A stretch of DNA of 64,000 nt from Kribbella solani (GCF_014205295.1 NZ_JACHNF010000001.1:5270001-5334000); one strand, 5' to 3'. Shown: positions 1-8,280, counted from the stretch's first letter. The notes: generated from the sequence alone by a model not told the origin. A program made the numbers and translations.

Positions 1-1054
1 CGTCGCGGCTGTAGCCCTTGGATTGGGTGCCGTCTTGCCAGCGGTGGTTCCTCGGGGTGATGTCGAATTCCTTCAGCAGAACGGCAAGCCGCCGAACCGT
101 CAGACCGGTCGGGCTGGGCTGCTCCTGCCACGGCAACTCATCGTCGCCCCGCAGCCGCTGCACGATGACAGCCGACGACAGCGCGCGAGCCTCACCGAAC
201 ACGGTCCGGCAGTCGCTGAGCAGCCGCACCGACTGCGAAACCTCACTGGAGTCCTGCAGTTCAGCCAGCAGCGTCAACGCGGCTTCACGGGCCGCCTGTG
301 GCCAGCGACCGCCTGCCAGATCAGCCAGCGCGATCAGCGGTTCCCAGGTGTCGGCCGCGCGGTCTTCGAGCGGCATCGCCGGTTCGGAGTCGGCCAGCTC
401 TTCCAGATGAGCAGAGACCCACAGAGCAAGCCGTTCACGCAGGTCGGTCAGCACCGGCTTGTCCCGCCGGACCCGGTACGGGGCAACGAACTCACCGGCC
501 GCCCGGCGACGCATCCGGATGACGGCGGCGCGGTCTTCGATGGTGTCAGGCATGACCCCGATCCCGGCCAGTGCAGCCATGGCGAAGGTTTCGATGTGCT
601 CGACGTTGTTGGTTCCGGCGTCGTAGCGCAGGGTCGGGCGTCCGCGCTGGTGACCTGCGTTCAGCAGGCCACGTAGGGATTCGTTGTCGCCTGCCTTGGG
701 GCCAAAGATCGTGTCGGCCTCATCGATCAGCAGCGTGGGTGGATCGGACGGCATCAGCCCGATCGACCGGTAGACCGCTGACGGGGATGCGTTGGTGGTC
801 ATCAGCGGCCGGTGCACCATGCCGTCTGCCATGTCCAGCAGCCGCGATTTCCCGCACCGCTTCTCCGGTGCCCGGATCACTAACCGGGGCGCGCAGTTCC
901 ATGCCGGAACACCATGCGTCGCAGCGATCCACAGCACCACAGCAGTCAGCGCGGCCTCGCTGGGCAGGACAACATACCGGGTGATGGTCGCTGCTACCTC
1001 GTCCAGCAGCTCAGCACCATTGATGCGCTCGGGGATGTTGGTGGGGGTGGTCAT
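1..1054 (-). CDS. DUF3631-family P-loop protein of the AICE (C-terminus outside window)
   Basis: Reading leftwards from the ATG at 1054 the frame stays open to base 1, about 351 codons, so the C-terminus is missing. A P-loop-like APEKRCGKS lies at residues 62-70 and a Walker B-like LLIDEAD at 108-114, followed by a sensor-like region and a C-terminal part typical of DUF3631. In AICEs these proteins sit directly after a primase-polymerase and are thought to act as the helicase half of the element's replication initiator. The start overlaps the stop of the primase gene by ATGA (1051-1054), so the two are translationally coupled. Family assignment is from remembered motifs; the exact biochemical role is inference. 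Confidence 0.85.
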   Translation of the reverse strand, partial: MTTPTNIPERINGAELLDEVAATITRYVVLPSEAALTAVVLWIAATHGVPAWNCAPRLVIRAPEKRCGKSRLLDMADGMVHRPLMTTNASPSAVYRSIGLMPSDPPTLLIDEADTIFGPKAGDNESLRGLLNAGHQRGRPTLRYDAGTNNVEHIETFAMAALAGIGVMPDTIEDRAAVIRMRRRAAGEFVAPYRVRRDKPVLTDLRERLALWVSAHLEELADSEPAMPLEDRAADTWEPLIALADLAGGRWPQAAREAALTLLAELQDSSEVSQSVRLLSDCRTVFGEARALSSAVIVQRLRGDDELPWQEQPSPTGLTVRRLAVLLKEFDITPRNHRWQDGTQSKGYSRD

Positions 1055-1956
1055 GCGGCGATCCCTTCGTCACGGAAGCCACCGGTGATTGCGGCTTGGA
1101 TGTCGCGGGCGGTTTGGTCGGCTTGCTGCCCCACAGCGGTCAGTGCGGCGACGGCGTCGGCACGCTGGATGGCACCGGCGGCGACCATCCGCGCAACGCC
1201 TCGTGCGGCGCCGTAGAGGGTGGTTCGGCGCTTCCCCTGGCCTGCGTTGCGGACGGCGTCCAGGTGCGCGTCTAGCAGCCGTTCAGGGTGGGAGATGCCC
1301 CCGCCTCCGGGCTTGGAGGTAGTCCGGATCGGCCCGGCCGGGTGAGCGGGTATTTCGGCCGGCAGGGGCGGCAGGCATGCGTGGATCAGCGCGGGGGGCA
1401 TCTCGTACGGTTCGCCCAGTCCTGCTCCCCACTGGTAGGGCTGGCGGGTGCGGTGGTGGATCGACGGCGGCAGCACGACGTACCCGCCATCGGCCTTCAC
1501 ATCGATCCCGGCACGACCCGGCATCGGCCGCGACCCGACCTCCTGCCCGGGGTGCCGGTAGTACAGGTGCACCCCGCCCGACCCGGTCTGGACCCACAGG
1601 GTGCGCGGCACCAGCTGGTGCGCCACCAGTTCGGAGAGGCTGGGCCAGCCGCCGTGGGCGGGGTCGACGTCGACCACCACCAGCCCGGACCCTCCACGCG
1701 CCACGGCGCCGGTGCGGACGGCGAGCTGCCCAGCCGGGACAGCAGCCACAATCGCGGCGACACGGTCGGGGTCGGTGGTAGCGGCGTAGAACCCGTGGCA
1801 GGTCAGGTGCCCACAGGCCGCCGGATCGTGCGCAGAGTCGTTCGCCTGGTCGCGGCAGTCGTTGCAGTTGGCAACGGGCCGCTTCGAACGTCCGAGCATG
1901 AACACTGGCCAGCCGCGTCCGGCGGCTGCGAGAGCTGCGGTGAGTACGTCGTTCAT
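1051..1956 (-). CDS. Bifunctional DNA primase/polymerase (prim-pol) of the AICE
   Basis: A 301-residue protein with the archaeo-eukaryotic primase fold seen in plasmid and AICE replication proteins. The metal-binding motif VVVDVDP, the GGVHLYYR motif and the later GIDVKADGGYVVLPP block are all present, so the catalytic core looks complete. The ATG at 1956 is preferred over longer frames because an AGGAGG lies about 8 bases upstream and the family begins in the same way (short helix, then GWPVFML). It follows the zinc-protein gene by 17 bases and overlaps the DUF3631 gene. Together the two would prime and unwind the excised circular element. Some AICEs use RepAM or RepSA instead; this element is of the prim-pol type. 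Confidence 0.9.
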   Translation of the reverse strand: MNDVLTAALAAAGRGWPVFMLGRSKRPVANCNDCRDQANDSAHDPAACGHLTCHGFYAATTDPDRVAAIVAAVPAGQLAVRTGAVARGGSGLVVVDVDPAHGGWPSLSELVAHQLVPRTLWVQTGSGGVHLYYRHPGQEVGSRPMPGRAGIDVKADGGYVVLPPSIHHRTRQPYQWGAGLGEPYEMPPALIHACLPPLPAEIPAHPAGPIRTTSKPGGGGISHPERLLDAHLDAVRNAGQGKRRTTLYGAARGVARMVAAGAIQRADAVAALTAVGQQADQTARDIQAAITGGFRDEGIAA

Positions 1957-1973
1957 CGGGCCTCCTGTTGGGG

Positions 1974-2396
1974 CTAGGCGGCTAGGCCGTGGGTGGTGGC
2001 GTCGATGCAGTCGTTGCAGCGGCCGTCTGAGGTGGGGATGCAGTAGTCCTGCTCGGTGCGGCACTGTCCGCAGGTCCGGCGAGCTGCCATGGCCTTGTCC
2101 AGTGCGTTCAGCACAGCGGGAGTCGGTGTGCGCGACGGGCGGGCGAGGTCGAGTCGGTACAGCCAGGCCCACCGCTTCCCGTTCCGCCAGACCAGCAGCG
2201 CGTACGGTTCCTGACCGCCCGGCGACATGCGCATCGCGCGGAGCTGTCGGCGGGTGGCCAGCCCTGCGGGCGCCCATCGGAACCGGAACACCGGCGTCCC
2301 GTAGTAGTCCCAGCCCAGTGCCTGCCGGCCGTTCCACAGCTCGATCCAGCACGACTTGGCGGGGTGAACGCTGAGGCCTTGCAGTGCGGCGGGCAT
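1974..2396 (-). CDS. RRQRL-motif zinc-binding protein
   Basis: A 140-residue protein with the block TRRQLRAMRMSPGGQEP followed by an aromatic stretch (RWAWLYRLDLARP) and a C-terminal CGQC...YCIPTS...CNDC cluster, which forms a likely zinc site. This layout matches the small RRQRL-motif zinc-binding proteins found in Streptomyces AICEs and plasmids; here the motif reads RRQLR. Its function is unknown. The start ATG shares one base with the stop of the upstream small membrane protein gene (TGATG at 2394-2398), so it belongs to the replication operon. Confidence 0.8.
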   Translation of the reverse strand: MPAALQGLSVHPAKSCWIELWNGRQALGWDYYGTPVFRFRWAPAGLATRRQLRAMRMSPGGQEPYALLVWRNGKRWAWLYRLDLARPSRTPTPAVLNALDKAMAARRTCGQCRTEQDYCIPTSDGRCNDCIDATTHGLAA

Positions 2397-2710
2397 CAGC
2401 GGTCTCCTTTGCGTAGGAGGCGTCGGCCTAGTCGTTCGCGGCGGCCGGTGCCTTCGCAGCGCGGGCAGTTGCGGAACTTCTTGCCGCCCGGGGATCGGGA
2501 CTTGCCCGACCCCTCGCAGCGCGGGCAGTTCGCGTACGGCCAGACCGTGCAGGCCAGCAGGTAGATCCCGGTCAGGACGAGTGCGGCGATGACCAGCACG
2601 GCGATCTGTTCGGGGCGGCTGAGGGTGTCGGCAGCGTTGGCGGCTGAGGCAAGCCCAGCCAGGACGACGCTAGAGCCGCCGAGGAGTACGGCGTGGACAG
2701 GATCAGACAT
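2396..2710 (-). CDS. Small membrane protein with two CPRCEG zinc knuckles
   Basis: 104 residues. The N-terminal half has one or two hydrophobic segments, the clearest being AVLVIAALVLTGIYLLACTV. It is followed by CPRCEGSG and CPRCEGTG knuckles of the DnaJ zinc-finger type, and the C-terminal tail is very basic. The layout suggests a cytoplasmic nucleic-acid or protein-binding tail anchored to the membrane. Such small proteins are common next to tra and rep genes in AICEs, but I know of no assigned function. ATG at 2710 is chosen over the preceding GTG; a clear Shine-Dalgarno is not visible. It is the first gene of the replication operon. Confidence 0.75.
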   Translation of the reverse strand: MSDPVHAVLLGGSSVVLAGLASAANAADTLSRPEQIAVLVIAALVLTGIYLLACTVWPYANCPRCEGSGKSRSPGGKKFRNCPRCEGTGRRERLGRRLLRKGDR

Positions 2711-2713
2711 CAC

Positions 2714-2959
2714 TCGCTACTTTCTGTAGTCGAATGTGGGTGTGGCGGGCCGAGGCAGTGACCGTGGGCCGGGCTGCCTGAGGTGGTGAGGTGGGACGGT
2801 TAGGTGCCGGTGATCGGGTTAGGTTCCTAACTCGGTCCGTCCCGCGGGGCTAATGTGGCCGTGACCTGCGGAAAGTTAGCGAGTGAGCCGAGTTAACCGG
2901 GGGCCGGAAACCGCCTGATCAGGGCCTGATTCGCGGGCTTCCGGCCCCCGGTCGTGGGG
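2714..2959. promoter_or_regulatory. Intergenic control region between traB-like gene and rep operon
   Basis: No gene fits in these 246 bases. They contain repeated GGTTAGG words at 2798-2804 and 2817-2823, the second forming the inverted repeat GTTAGG-TT-CCTAAC (2818-2831), further GTTAG/CTAAC words near 2850, 2875 and 2892, and a long hairpin at 2897-2951. It must hold the promoter of the leftward rep operon. The repeats could also be a regulator operator or the clt/TraB-recognition locus; the sequence does not decide between these. Confidence 0.5.
2897..2951 (-). terminator. Hairpin after the traB-like gene
   Basis: A 13-base perfect inverted repeat (CCGGGGGCCGGAA at 2897-2909 with its complement at 2939-2951) encloses a GC-rich loop. 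It lies 9 bases beyond the stop of the traB-like gene and before the rep operon, as expected for a terminator separating the two leftward units. There is no long T tract, as is common in high-GC actinomycetes. Confidence 0.6.
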
Positions 2960-5248
2960 CTAACTCGCCAGCTCGCCGGCGTCTCCGCTGCCGTCCTCGT
3001 CGGTCGTGATGCCCTGCTCTCGCCGCACGATTGCATCACGGACCGTGACAGGGTCGAGCGGGTAGCGGTTCCCGGTCGACGGGACTTTGATGCTGTGCTC
3101 GCGCTCCAGCAGCTCGCGCAGCGCCTTCCCAGTCAGCCCCTGGTACGGGGTCCAGGTCGGTGCATGCCGCTTGAGCAGTGCGGGCACGTCCGCGATCGGC
3201 CGGACCTCGTCACCCAGGACCTGATCCAGGTCCGAGAGCAGGTCACGGGTCTCGATCTCGACCGGCTGGGAGTCCGGGATGGTCTTGCCGAGCTTGGCGA
3301 TGGCGTCCAAGGATCGCTTGATCAACGGGGTCACTTGGTCGTTGTTCTTCGACACGTCGAGGTAGTACCACTGGAGGATCTCCGAGCGTTCGCCGGTGAA
3401 GCCCTTGACGACCGACGTTCCCCGGTCGGTGCCCGGGATCAGCTCGGTGGCGCGGTGACCGGCGGCGTAGGCGCCTTGCCCGAGGAGACCGTCGTTGGCG
3501 ACGTGGTCCCCCACCGCGAACGCGATGCCGTTGGAGCAGTTCCGGGTCACGTCGCGCGGCATGGAGTTCCCGGTCGGCGCCTGAGTCGAGACGATGAAGT
3601 GGATACCGCGCTTGCGGTCCAGTTTCACGATGTCGATCAGGAGTTTCGCGATCTCCTTGCCGTGCTCGGGGTGCTGGATCGCCACGTGTGCCTCTTCCAG
3701 CAGACACACCAGCGGGTGCAGCCCGACACCGGCGGAGGCGAGTTCACGAGTCACCGACGGCACCTCGTACTTGAGGAGCAGCTCACCGCGCCGCTGGACC
3801 TCTTCATGAATGTTCACGAGCTGGTCACGGATAGCTTTCATGGAATCGTCGTCGGCGCCCATGATGTAGTTGGAGCAGCGGGGCTTGAACACCTCGAAGT
3901 CGAAGTTCGTATCCGGTACCCAGATCCGCATCTCAGCGGTCGGGTCCAACGCGACCCCGGCCATGATCGCCCGGGCTGATGATGACTTGCCCTGACCGGG
4001 CATGCCACCGGTCATCGTGTTGCGTTCCATGATCGGCGCGAGCATCGCCTCACCCCGCAGCGTCCGGCCCGCCGGGACGCCCTTGAACACGTCCACCAGC
4101 CCATCGGTCAGCAACGGGTAGTCGCCCGCGCCTTCGGCCAGCGCGCCCTTGTCCGCGATCCACAGATCCAGGATTCCGGCCTCCGACCCGGTCGTCGGCC
4201 ACACCTCCTTCGCGGCCCGGTGCAACCCGGTCGCGAGCTGACCACGACGGCGCGCGATCAGCTCCGCCGTGACACCGGCCGGCAGCCTCACCACGGCGTG
4301 CGTGCCGCGACCATCGACCCGGGCCGGGGTGATGAACTGGAGCTTCAGACCGGACTTCAGGTACTGCGTGATGGCAGCAATCCGCAGCGCCTGCAGAGCG
4401 TTCGCGATCGTGGTTTCATCAATCGCTGCGTCCCACTCGGTGTCGGCGGTGGTGACCAGCCATGCGGGCGGTTCCGCGCGGCGTTTGCCTTCGCGCCAGG
4501 CGGCGAGCACGATCAGGAACGGGGCCGCGATCGACACCCCGGACCAGGCCAGCGCGCCGGCCGCGATCAGGAACCCGACGAACGCGAAGAACCCCAACCA
4601 CACACCGGTGAACGAGCCGTGCCCAGTCATCTTGGTGAGGATCGCGATCAGCAGCACCAGGAACGGCACCCCCACCGCCGCCGCCACGGTCACCTTCAAC
4701 ACACCCCAGGCCAGCTTCGGCAGGTCCATCAGCCGCTTGTGGCGGCGTTCAGTCGCGGACTCCTTCCGGTCCGTCCACTCCTTCAGCTCTTCGCGGTCCC
4801 CGACCGCTTCGGCGGCCTTGATCTGGCGCCGGTAGACACCCTGCGTGGACGCATCCCACGCCCGCTTGAACCACGACTCCAGGCCCTGCACGACGGTGAA
4901 CCCCTCCCGCAGCACCACCTTGCCGGCTGTCTTGGTCCGGTCGTGCGTCGCGACCGTCTTCGATGCCCGCGCCACCACCTGACTGGTCGTCACCGCACGC
5001 CGCACGAGCGCGCCCCGGTTCGCCAGACGTTCATCCAACGCGGCCGACTCCTCATCGGACAGGATCTCGCCCTCAATCACCTCAGCGTCAACCACCTCGC
5101 CGGTGGCGTCGACCCGTACGGCCGACTCGTGAACGATGCCCTCAGCAACATCCTGCACCGAGTCCTGCACGTCGTCCTGTGGGCGGTCGCTACCGTCGTT
5201 GTCGGGGTGAAGCTTGTGCACATTACCCATGCCATCCGTGCCGTCCAT
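2960..5248 (-). CDS. TraB/FtsK-like conjugative DNA translocase
   Basis: 762 residues. An acidic N-terminal 80 residues is followed by a basic region, then hydrophobic segments near residues 180-204 and 215-250 that anchor the protein in the membrane. The FtsK/SpoIIIE motor carries Walker A GMPGQGKSS (415-423) and Walker B LVCLLEEAH (513-521). The last 70 residues look like a small winged-helix DNA-binding domain. Proteins of this type move double-stranded plasmid or AICE DNA between mycelial cells as a single transfer protein. An alternative start at 5230 (MGNVHKL) is possible; neither has a strong ribosome binding site. It closes the long leftward transfer operon. Confidence 0.93.
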   Translation of the reverse strand: MDGTDGMGNVHKLHPDNDGSDRPQDDVQDSVQDVAEGIVHESAVRVDATGEVVDAEVIEGEILSDEESAALDERLANRGALVRRAVTTSQVVARASKTVATHDRTKTAGKVVLREGFTVVQGLESWFKRAWDASTQGVYRRQIKAAEAVGDREELKEWTDRKESATERRHKRLMDLPKLAWGVLKVTVAAAVGVPFLVLLIAILTKMTGHGSFTGVWLGFFAFVGFLIAAGALAWSGVSIAAPFLIVLAAWREGKRRAEPPAWLVTTADTEWDAAIDETTIANALQALRIAAITQYLKSGLKLQFITPARVDGRGTHAVVRLPAGVTAELIARRRGQLATGLHRAAKEVWPTTGSEAGILDLWIADKGALAEGAGDYPLLTDGLVDVFKGVPAGRTLRGEAMLAPIMERNTMTGGMPGQGKSSSARAIMAGVALDPTAEMRIWVPDTNFDFEVFKPRCSNYIMGADDDSMKAIRDQLVNIHEEVQRRGELLLKYEVPSVTRELASAGVGLHPLVCLLEEAHVAIQHPEHGKEIAKLLIDIVKLDRKRGIHFIVSTQAPTGNSMPRDVTRNCSNGIAFAVGDHVANDGLLGQGAYAAGHRATELIPGTDRGTSVVKGFTGERSEILQWYYLDVSKNNDQVTPLIKRSLDAIAKLGKTIPDSQPVEIETRDLLSDLDQVLGDEVRPIADVPALLKRHAPTWTPYQGLTGKALRELLEREHSIKVPSTGNRYPLDPVTVRDAIVRREQGITTDEDGSGDAGELAS

Positions 5249-5267
5249 GGCGTCTCGCTCCTATCGG

Positions 5268-6326
5268 TCAGGCCGCGACCGGGACGGTTACGTCCGGTGC
5301 GCCTGCGTCGTCAGTGCTCGTTTGAGGGGTGGAGGTGCTGGTGCGCAGATCGGCGCGGACAGCCGTCGCGACCTTCGCTGACAGGCCGGTTGAGCAACCG
5401 GTCGTGTGCCGTGCCCAGGCAGGCGTGATGTCGTCGGCCGCTGTCCCCGGCTCGACCGCCGCCAAGGCTTCGGTGACGTAGTCGGCCAGCAACTTCCGGC
5501 CCGTCGTCCGGCCGGTCTTCGGGGTCTTGGTGGGCTTCCTGCCCGGCCGTGTCGTCTTCGGCACAACCTTGGGCTTGGGTTTCGTCGCCGGGGCGGTCTC
5601 GACCGCCTCAACGGGCTTACCAGCGCCATCTGCACTGGCTGTGCCGTCGGTGCTCTTGGCGGTGTCAGTCGGGTCGGAGGTGTCGGCCGGCGGGGGCATC
5701 TCGACCGGTGCCGCAGCAACCGCGGGAGTGGTGCCGTGGTGAGATGCCCCCTCCGCCGCGACTCCTTCGGCCGCGAGCGCTGCCGTGCGTTCGGCGCGGA
5801 GGACAGCTTCGGTCAGCCGGTCCCGTAGCACCGGGGCGGTCTCGGCCGCGCAGAACACCAGCAGCGGCGGCACCGAGTGCAGCACGATCCCGGCCACATC
5901 CGCACTGATGATCGAGTGCCACGTGTTCATTGCGTACGTGGCGGCGAACGCGAACCGCTTCGTGCGGCCGATCCACCGCGTGTGGTCGCTGACCTGGTAC
6001 CGGGCCGTGATCTGCTCCGCCCGCAACACCGCGATCAGCACCAGCGACACCATCGGGTCCAGCAACCACGCAGCCACCCACGGCAGCGAACCGAACACCG
6101 CGCCCTGGGCGGCGAAGGCCTGGACGTTGACCATCGTGAACGCCAGCCCCAGCACGATCCCGACCCACATACACCGGTCCACCTGCGTCCGCACCGACTC
6201 CACCCGCAACGCCACCACATCCGGATGCGTGGACAACGCCCGCACCTGCGACGCCTCGGCCGCTGCCGTGTGGAGACGCTCGACCGCGCCCGGCTTGGTC
6301 TGCCTGGTCTGTGATGCCGTGGTCAT
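5268..6326 (-). CDS. Spd-like multi-span membrane protein of the AICE
   Basis: 352 residues starting at the ATG at 6326, which has GGAGGACC upstream and overlaps the previous stop by ATGA. The N-terminal half contains three to four membrane segments (around MWVGIVLGLAFTMVNVQAFA, SLPWVAAWLLDPMVSLVLIA and a later VAGIVLHSVPPLLVFC). A long Ala/Pro/Thr/Lys-rich linker and a basic C-terminal domain that could bind DNA follow. Membrane proteins of this build directly upstream of traB are the spread (Spd) type that help intramycelial plasmid spreading. The assignment rests on position and topology, not a diagnostic motif; DUF2637-like membrane proteins are an alternative. Confidence 0.75.
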   Translation of the reverse strand: MTTASQTRQTKPGAVERLHTAAAEASQVRALSTHPDVVALRVESVRTQVDRCMWVGIVLGLAFTMVNVQAFAAQGAVFGSLPWVAAWLLDPMVSLVLIAVLRAEQITARYQVSDHTRWIGRTKRFAFAATYAMNTWHSIISADVAGIVLHSVPPLLVFCAAETAPVLRDRLTEAVLRAERTAALAAEGVAAEGASHHGTTPAVAAAPVEMPPPADTSDPTDTAKSTDGTASADGAGKPVEAVETAPATKPKPKVVPKTTRPGRKPTKTPKTGRTTGRKLLADYVTEALAAVEPGTAADDITPAWARHTTGCSTGLSAKVATAVRADLRTSTSTPQTSTDDAGAPDVTVPVAA

Positions 6327-6538
6327 CGTCGGTCCTCCGTTCCCGGGCCGCTGCCCGTGTCGGTCCACCGCAACGGCCGCGCCGCGTCCAGCCCGGCGAC
6401 CAGCTCGGCCAGCAGTTCGGCCGGCAGGACCCGCACCACGAACGCCACCAGGTAGCCGCCGGTGAACGGCGCGGCCTGATCCACGTGCCGATCAAGCGCG
6501 CGGCGCGCGTCCTCACGGAACTCCTTCTCCCCGGTCAT
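6323..6538 (-). CDS. Small AICE protein of unknown function (71 aa)
   Basis: A 71-residue, mostly helical and mildly acidic protein. It begins MTGEKEFREDARRALDRHVD and has a moderately hydrophobic centre (YLVAFVVRVLPAELLAELV). It overlaps both neighbours by ATGA quadruplets (6323-6326 and 6535-6538), which is strong evidence that it is translated. I do not recognise a family. Confidence 0.7.
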   Translation of the reverse strand: MTGEKEFREDARRALDRHVDQAAPFTGGYLVAFVVRVLPAELLAELVAGLDAARPLRWTDTGSGPGTEDRR

Positions 6539-6795
6539 CGCGCCGCACCCCCGGTGAGCTGGTCAGTGACCCAGTCGCCCGCATGGGGCAACGTGTCGGT
6601 GGTGTGCAAGAGGTGATCGCCGTGCCACACGATCCACGCCGTTCCCAGCGCCGTACGCGGCGACGCGACCTGGACCAGGTCGTAACCCGCGACCTTCCAC
6701 CACCCGAAATCGACCCGGACGAGATCCACCACCGGCAACTCAGCCGCCTGCCCTGGCACCGGCCCGCGCACCTGCTCTGTCATCAGCGTGGTCAT
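6535..6795 (-). CDS. Small AICE protein of unknown function (86 aa)
   Basis: 86 residues from the ATG at 6795, which overlaps the stop of the upstream gene by ATGA. The sequence contains VDFGWWKVAGYDLVQVASP, WIVWHGDHLLHTTDTLPHAGDWV. It resembles its upstream neighbour (6792-7010) in layout: a short beta-rich domain with a GYD-V/L motif and a V-I/V-W segment, ending in a DAWQWV or AGDWV helix. The two look like diverged tandem copies of one fold. Function unknown. Confidence 0.7.
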   Translation of the reverse strand: MTTLMTEQVRGPVPGQAAELPVVDLVRVDFGWWKVAGYDLVQVASPRTALGTAWIVWHGDHLLHTTDTLPHAGDWVTDQLTGGAAR

Positions 6796-7010
6796 CGGGA
6801 ACCACCGCCGTTCACGGCCTGCCCGACCCACTGCCACGCGTCCCGCAGCCGGTCGGTCGCGGCGACCGTCCGGCCGTGCCGGCGGATGACCCAGACCGGC
6901 CGACTCGAAAAGTCCGAGTGGAACCGCAGCACGTCATAGCCCTCGATCAGCCAATGACCCGGCTCAACACACGACGCCTCCAGCCCCAGCGCCTCGTAGT
7001 GCTCGCTCAT
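6792..7010 (-). CDS. Small AICE protein, probable paralogue of its neighbour (72 aa)
   Basis: 72 residues from the ATG at 7010 (MSEHYEALGLEASCVEPG), again in an ATGA overlap with the gene upstream. The pattern EGYDVLRFHSDF...VWVIRRHGRTVAATDRLRDAWQWV parallels the GYDLVQV...WIVWHGDHLLHTTDTLPHAGDWV pattern of the next gene, suggesting duplication. No known domain is recognised. Position inside the transfer operon suggests a supporting role. Confidence 0.7.
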   Translation of the reverse strand: MSEHYEALGLEASCVEPGHWLIEGYDVLRFHSDFSSRPVWVIRRHGRTVAATDRLRDAWQWVGQAVNGGGSR

Positions 7011-7489
7011 GAGGCACCCCCGGACAGCAACACCGTGACCAGCGCCGCCACGAACAAGCACAGGTGGTGGAACGACTGATCCAGCGCATACCCAGCGGTC
7101 CCGAGCGACGGGTTGTCGTCATACGGCCGGCCGTCGCGGTCAACACCGGACCGAGGGACACCGAGCGCCAGGAAACCGCCCTTGCCGATCCAGCGAGCGA
7201 ACCGCTCCAGATGCACCCGACGATCGGCCAGGTAGTGCGTGCCGGCCGACAACACCTGACCGGCCACGAACCCCAGCCAGGACACGTGCAGGTCCAGTAC
7301 CTGCCAGACCAGCAGCCCCAGCAGCGCCGTGGTCGCGGTGTAGGTGGCGACGTGACGAAGGCAGGCCAGCCGACCCGCCCAGCCGGGCTTGCCCTTGCAC
7401 AGGGCCTGGGTGTGGGTCTGAATCCAGTGGTCGCCCACCGTGTGAGCGGCCAGCAGAGCCGCGAGGTAGGCGGCGAACGCGGCGGTCAT
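7007..7489 (-). CDS. DUF3307-like small integral membrane protein
   Basis: 160 residues. The N-terminus (FAAYLAALLAAHTVGDHWIQT) carries the His...GD...Q pattern near the first membrane helix that is characteristic of DUF3307-like proteins. Two or three further hydrophobic segments follow (ATYTATTALLGLLVWQVLDL, LGFVAGQVLSAGTHYLADR, HLCLFVAALVTVLLSGG). Streptomyces AICEs often carry such a protein a few genes upstream of traB. Its function is unknown; a role in membrane passage or spreading is inference. Both ends overlap neighbours by ATGA. Confidence 0.75.
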   Translation of the reverse strand: MTAAFAAYLAALLAAHTVGDHWIQTHTQALCKGKPGWAGRLACLRHVATYTATTALLGLLVWQVLDLHVSWLGFVAGQVLSAGTHYLADRRVHLERFARWIGKGGFLALGVPRSGVDRDGRPYDDNPSLGTAGYALDQSFHHLCLFVAALVTVLLSGGAS

Positions 7490-7734
7490 GCGACAACCTC
7501 CGTTCCCTGGTTGCGGTTGGCCAGCTCCCGACTGATCTTCTGAACGCGCTGCTCCGCGCGGCGCACCCGCCGCCGCGCCAGCTCCAGCGACTCCGGACCC
7601 GCCGAGTCCAGCGCCGTCTCGGCCGCCTGCAGCTCCATATCGGCCTGGATCAGCGGCATCTCCCGATCGATCGCCGCCAGCTCGGCCGCCGTCGGCTCAT
7701 CGCCAACGACCGGCGAAAGGTGGATGATGTTCAT
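7486..7734 (-). CDS. DUF6284-family protein
   Basis: 82 residues from the ATG at 7734, with AAGGAG about 12 bases upstream. The segment PTAAELAAIDREMPLIQADMELQAAE is the conserved core of the DUF6284 family, known from Streptomyces AICEs. The remainder is a charged helix (RRRVRRAEQRVQKISREL). It is the first gene of the overlapping leftward transfer operon. Function unknown. Confidence 0.8.
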   Translation of the reverse strand: MNIIHLSPVVGDEPTAAELAAIDREMPLIQADMELQAAETALDSAGPESLELARRRVRRAEQRVQKISRELANRNQGTEVVA

Positions 7735-7832
7735 CAGGGTTGTGCTCCTTCTACGCAATGGAAATGTGTGCGACCCCGGACGCCTCGGCGGGTGCAACCG
7801 CCGGGGCGTCACTCATGTGCGGCGATTCGTCG

Positions 7833-8012
7833 TCAGCGACGCCACCACGACACCTTCTGTGCGGCCTTGCTCGCAGCGCCGTTGAGCTTCAAGTACGTCG
7901 GGTCATCAGCGGACTCACAGCGGTGCGAGTGCAGCGCCTTCAGCGCCTTCTTGTACTCCGCAACCGCCTTCTGCTGCTGGGCCTTGCTCGCCTGACGGTC
8001 CTTACTCGCCAT
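7833..8012 (-). CDS. Small basic AICE protein (59 aa)
   Basis: 59 residues from the ATG at 8012, with GGAGGT upstream. It begins MASKDRQASKAQQQKAV and is rich in Lys and Ala, with an isolated His-Cys pair (HSHRCES). It looks like a short coiled helix. No family recognised. It lies between the Lys-rich gene at 8054 and DUF6284 and is probably an early gene of the element. Confidence 0.6.
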   Translation of the reverse strand: MASKDRQASKAQQQKAVAEYKKALKALHSHRCESADDPTYLKLNGAASKAAQKVSWWRR

Positions 8013-8053
8013 GACTACCTCCGGTGGGTTCGAAAGCTCGTACACACAGGGAT

Positions 8054-8254
8054 TCAGAGCCAGCCGCTACGCTTCTTGGCCACCTTCTTCGCCTGCTTCG
8101 CGGCCTCCTTCTTCACGGCCTTCTTCAGCGCCTTCTCAGCAGCGTTGATCGCCGCCCACTTCGCCTGAGTCGCCCTGATGCACTGCATCCACTCCGCCTC
8201 AGAGACGTACTCAGCCTTGCCATTGCGGTACACAAGCTTCTTTCCGTTGCTCAC
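8054..8254 (-). CDS. Small Lys/Ala-rich AICE protein (66 aa)
   Basis: 66 residues starting with GTG at 8254, behind a GAGAGGACC stretch. The first half has mixed composition with two Trp (EAEWMQCIRATQAKWAAIN). The second half is an extremely basic Lys/Ala helix ending KKRSGWL, reminiscent of histone-like tails and probably nucleic-acid binding. It is the first leftward gene facing the GntR regulator across the shared operator region. Family unknown. Confidence 0.6.
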   Translation of the reverse strand: MSNGKKLVYRNGKAEYVSEAEWMQCIRATQAKWAAINAAEKALKKAVKKEAAKQAKKVAKKRSGWL

Positions 8255-8280
8255 GGTCCGGTCCTCTCATCGGCTACATC

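Noticed and set aside
18-984. Plus-strand frames over the first kilobase
   Set aside because: The minus strand carries the DUF3631 gene with P-loop motifs running off the window edge; the plus frames are its shadows.
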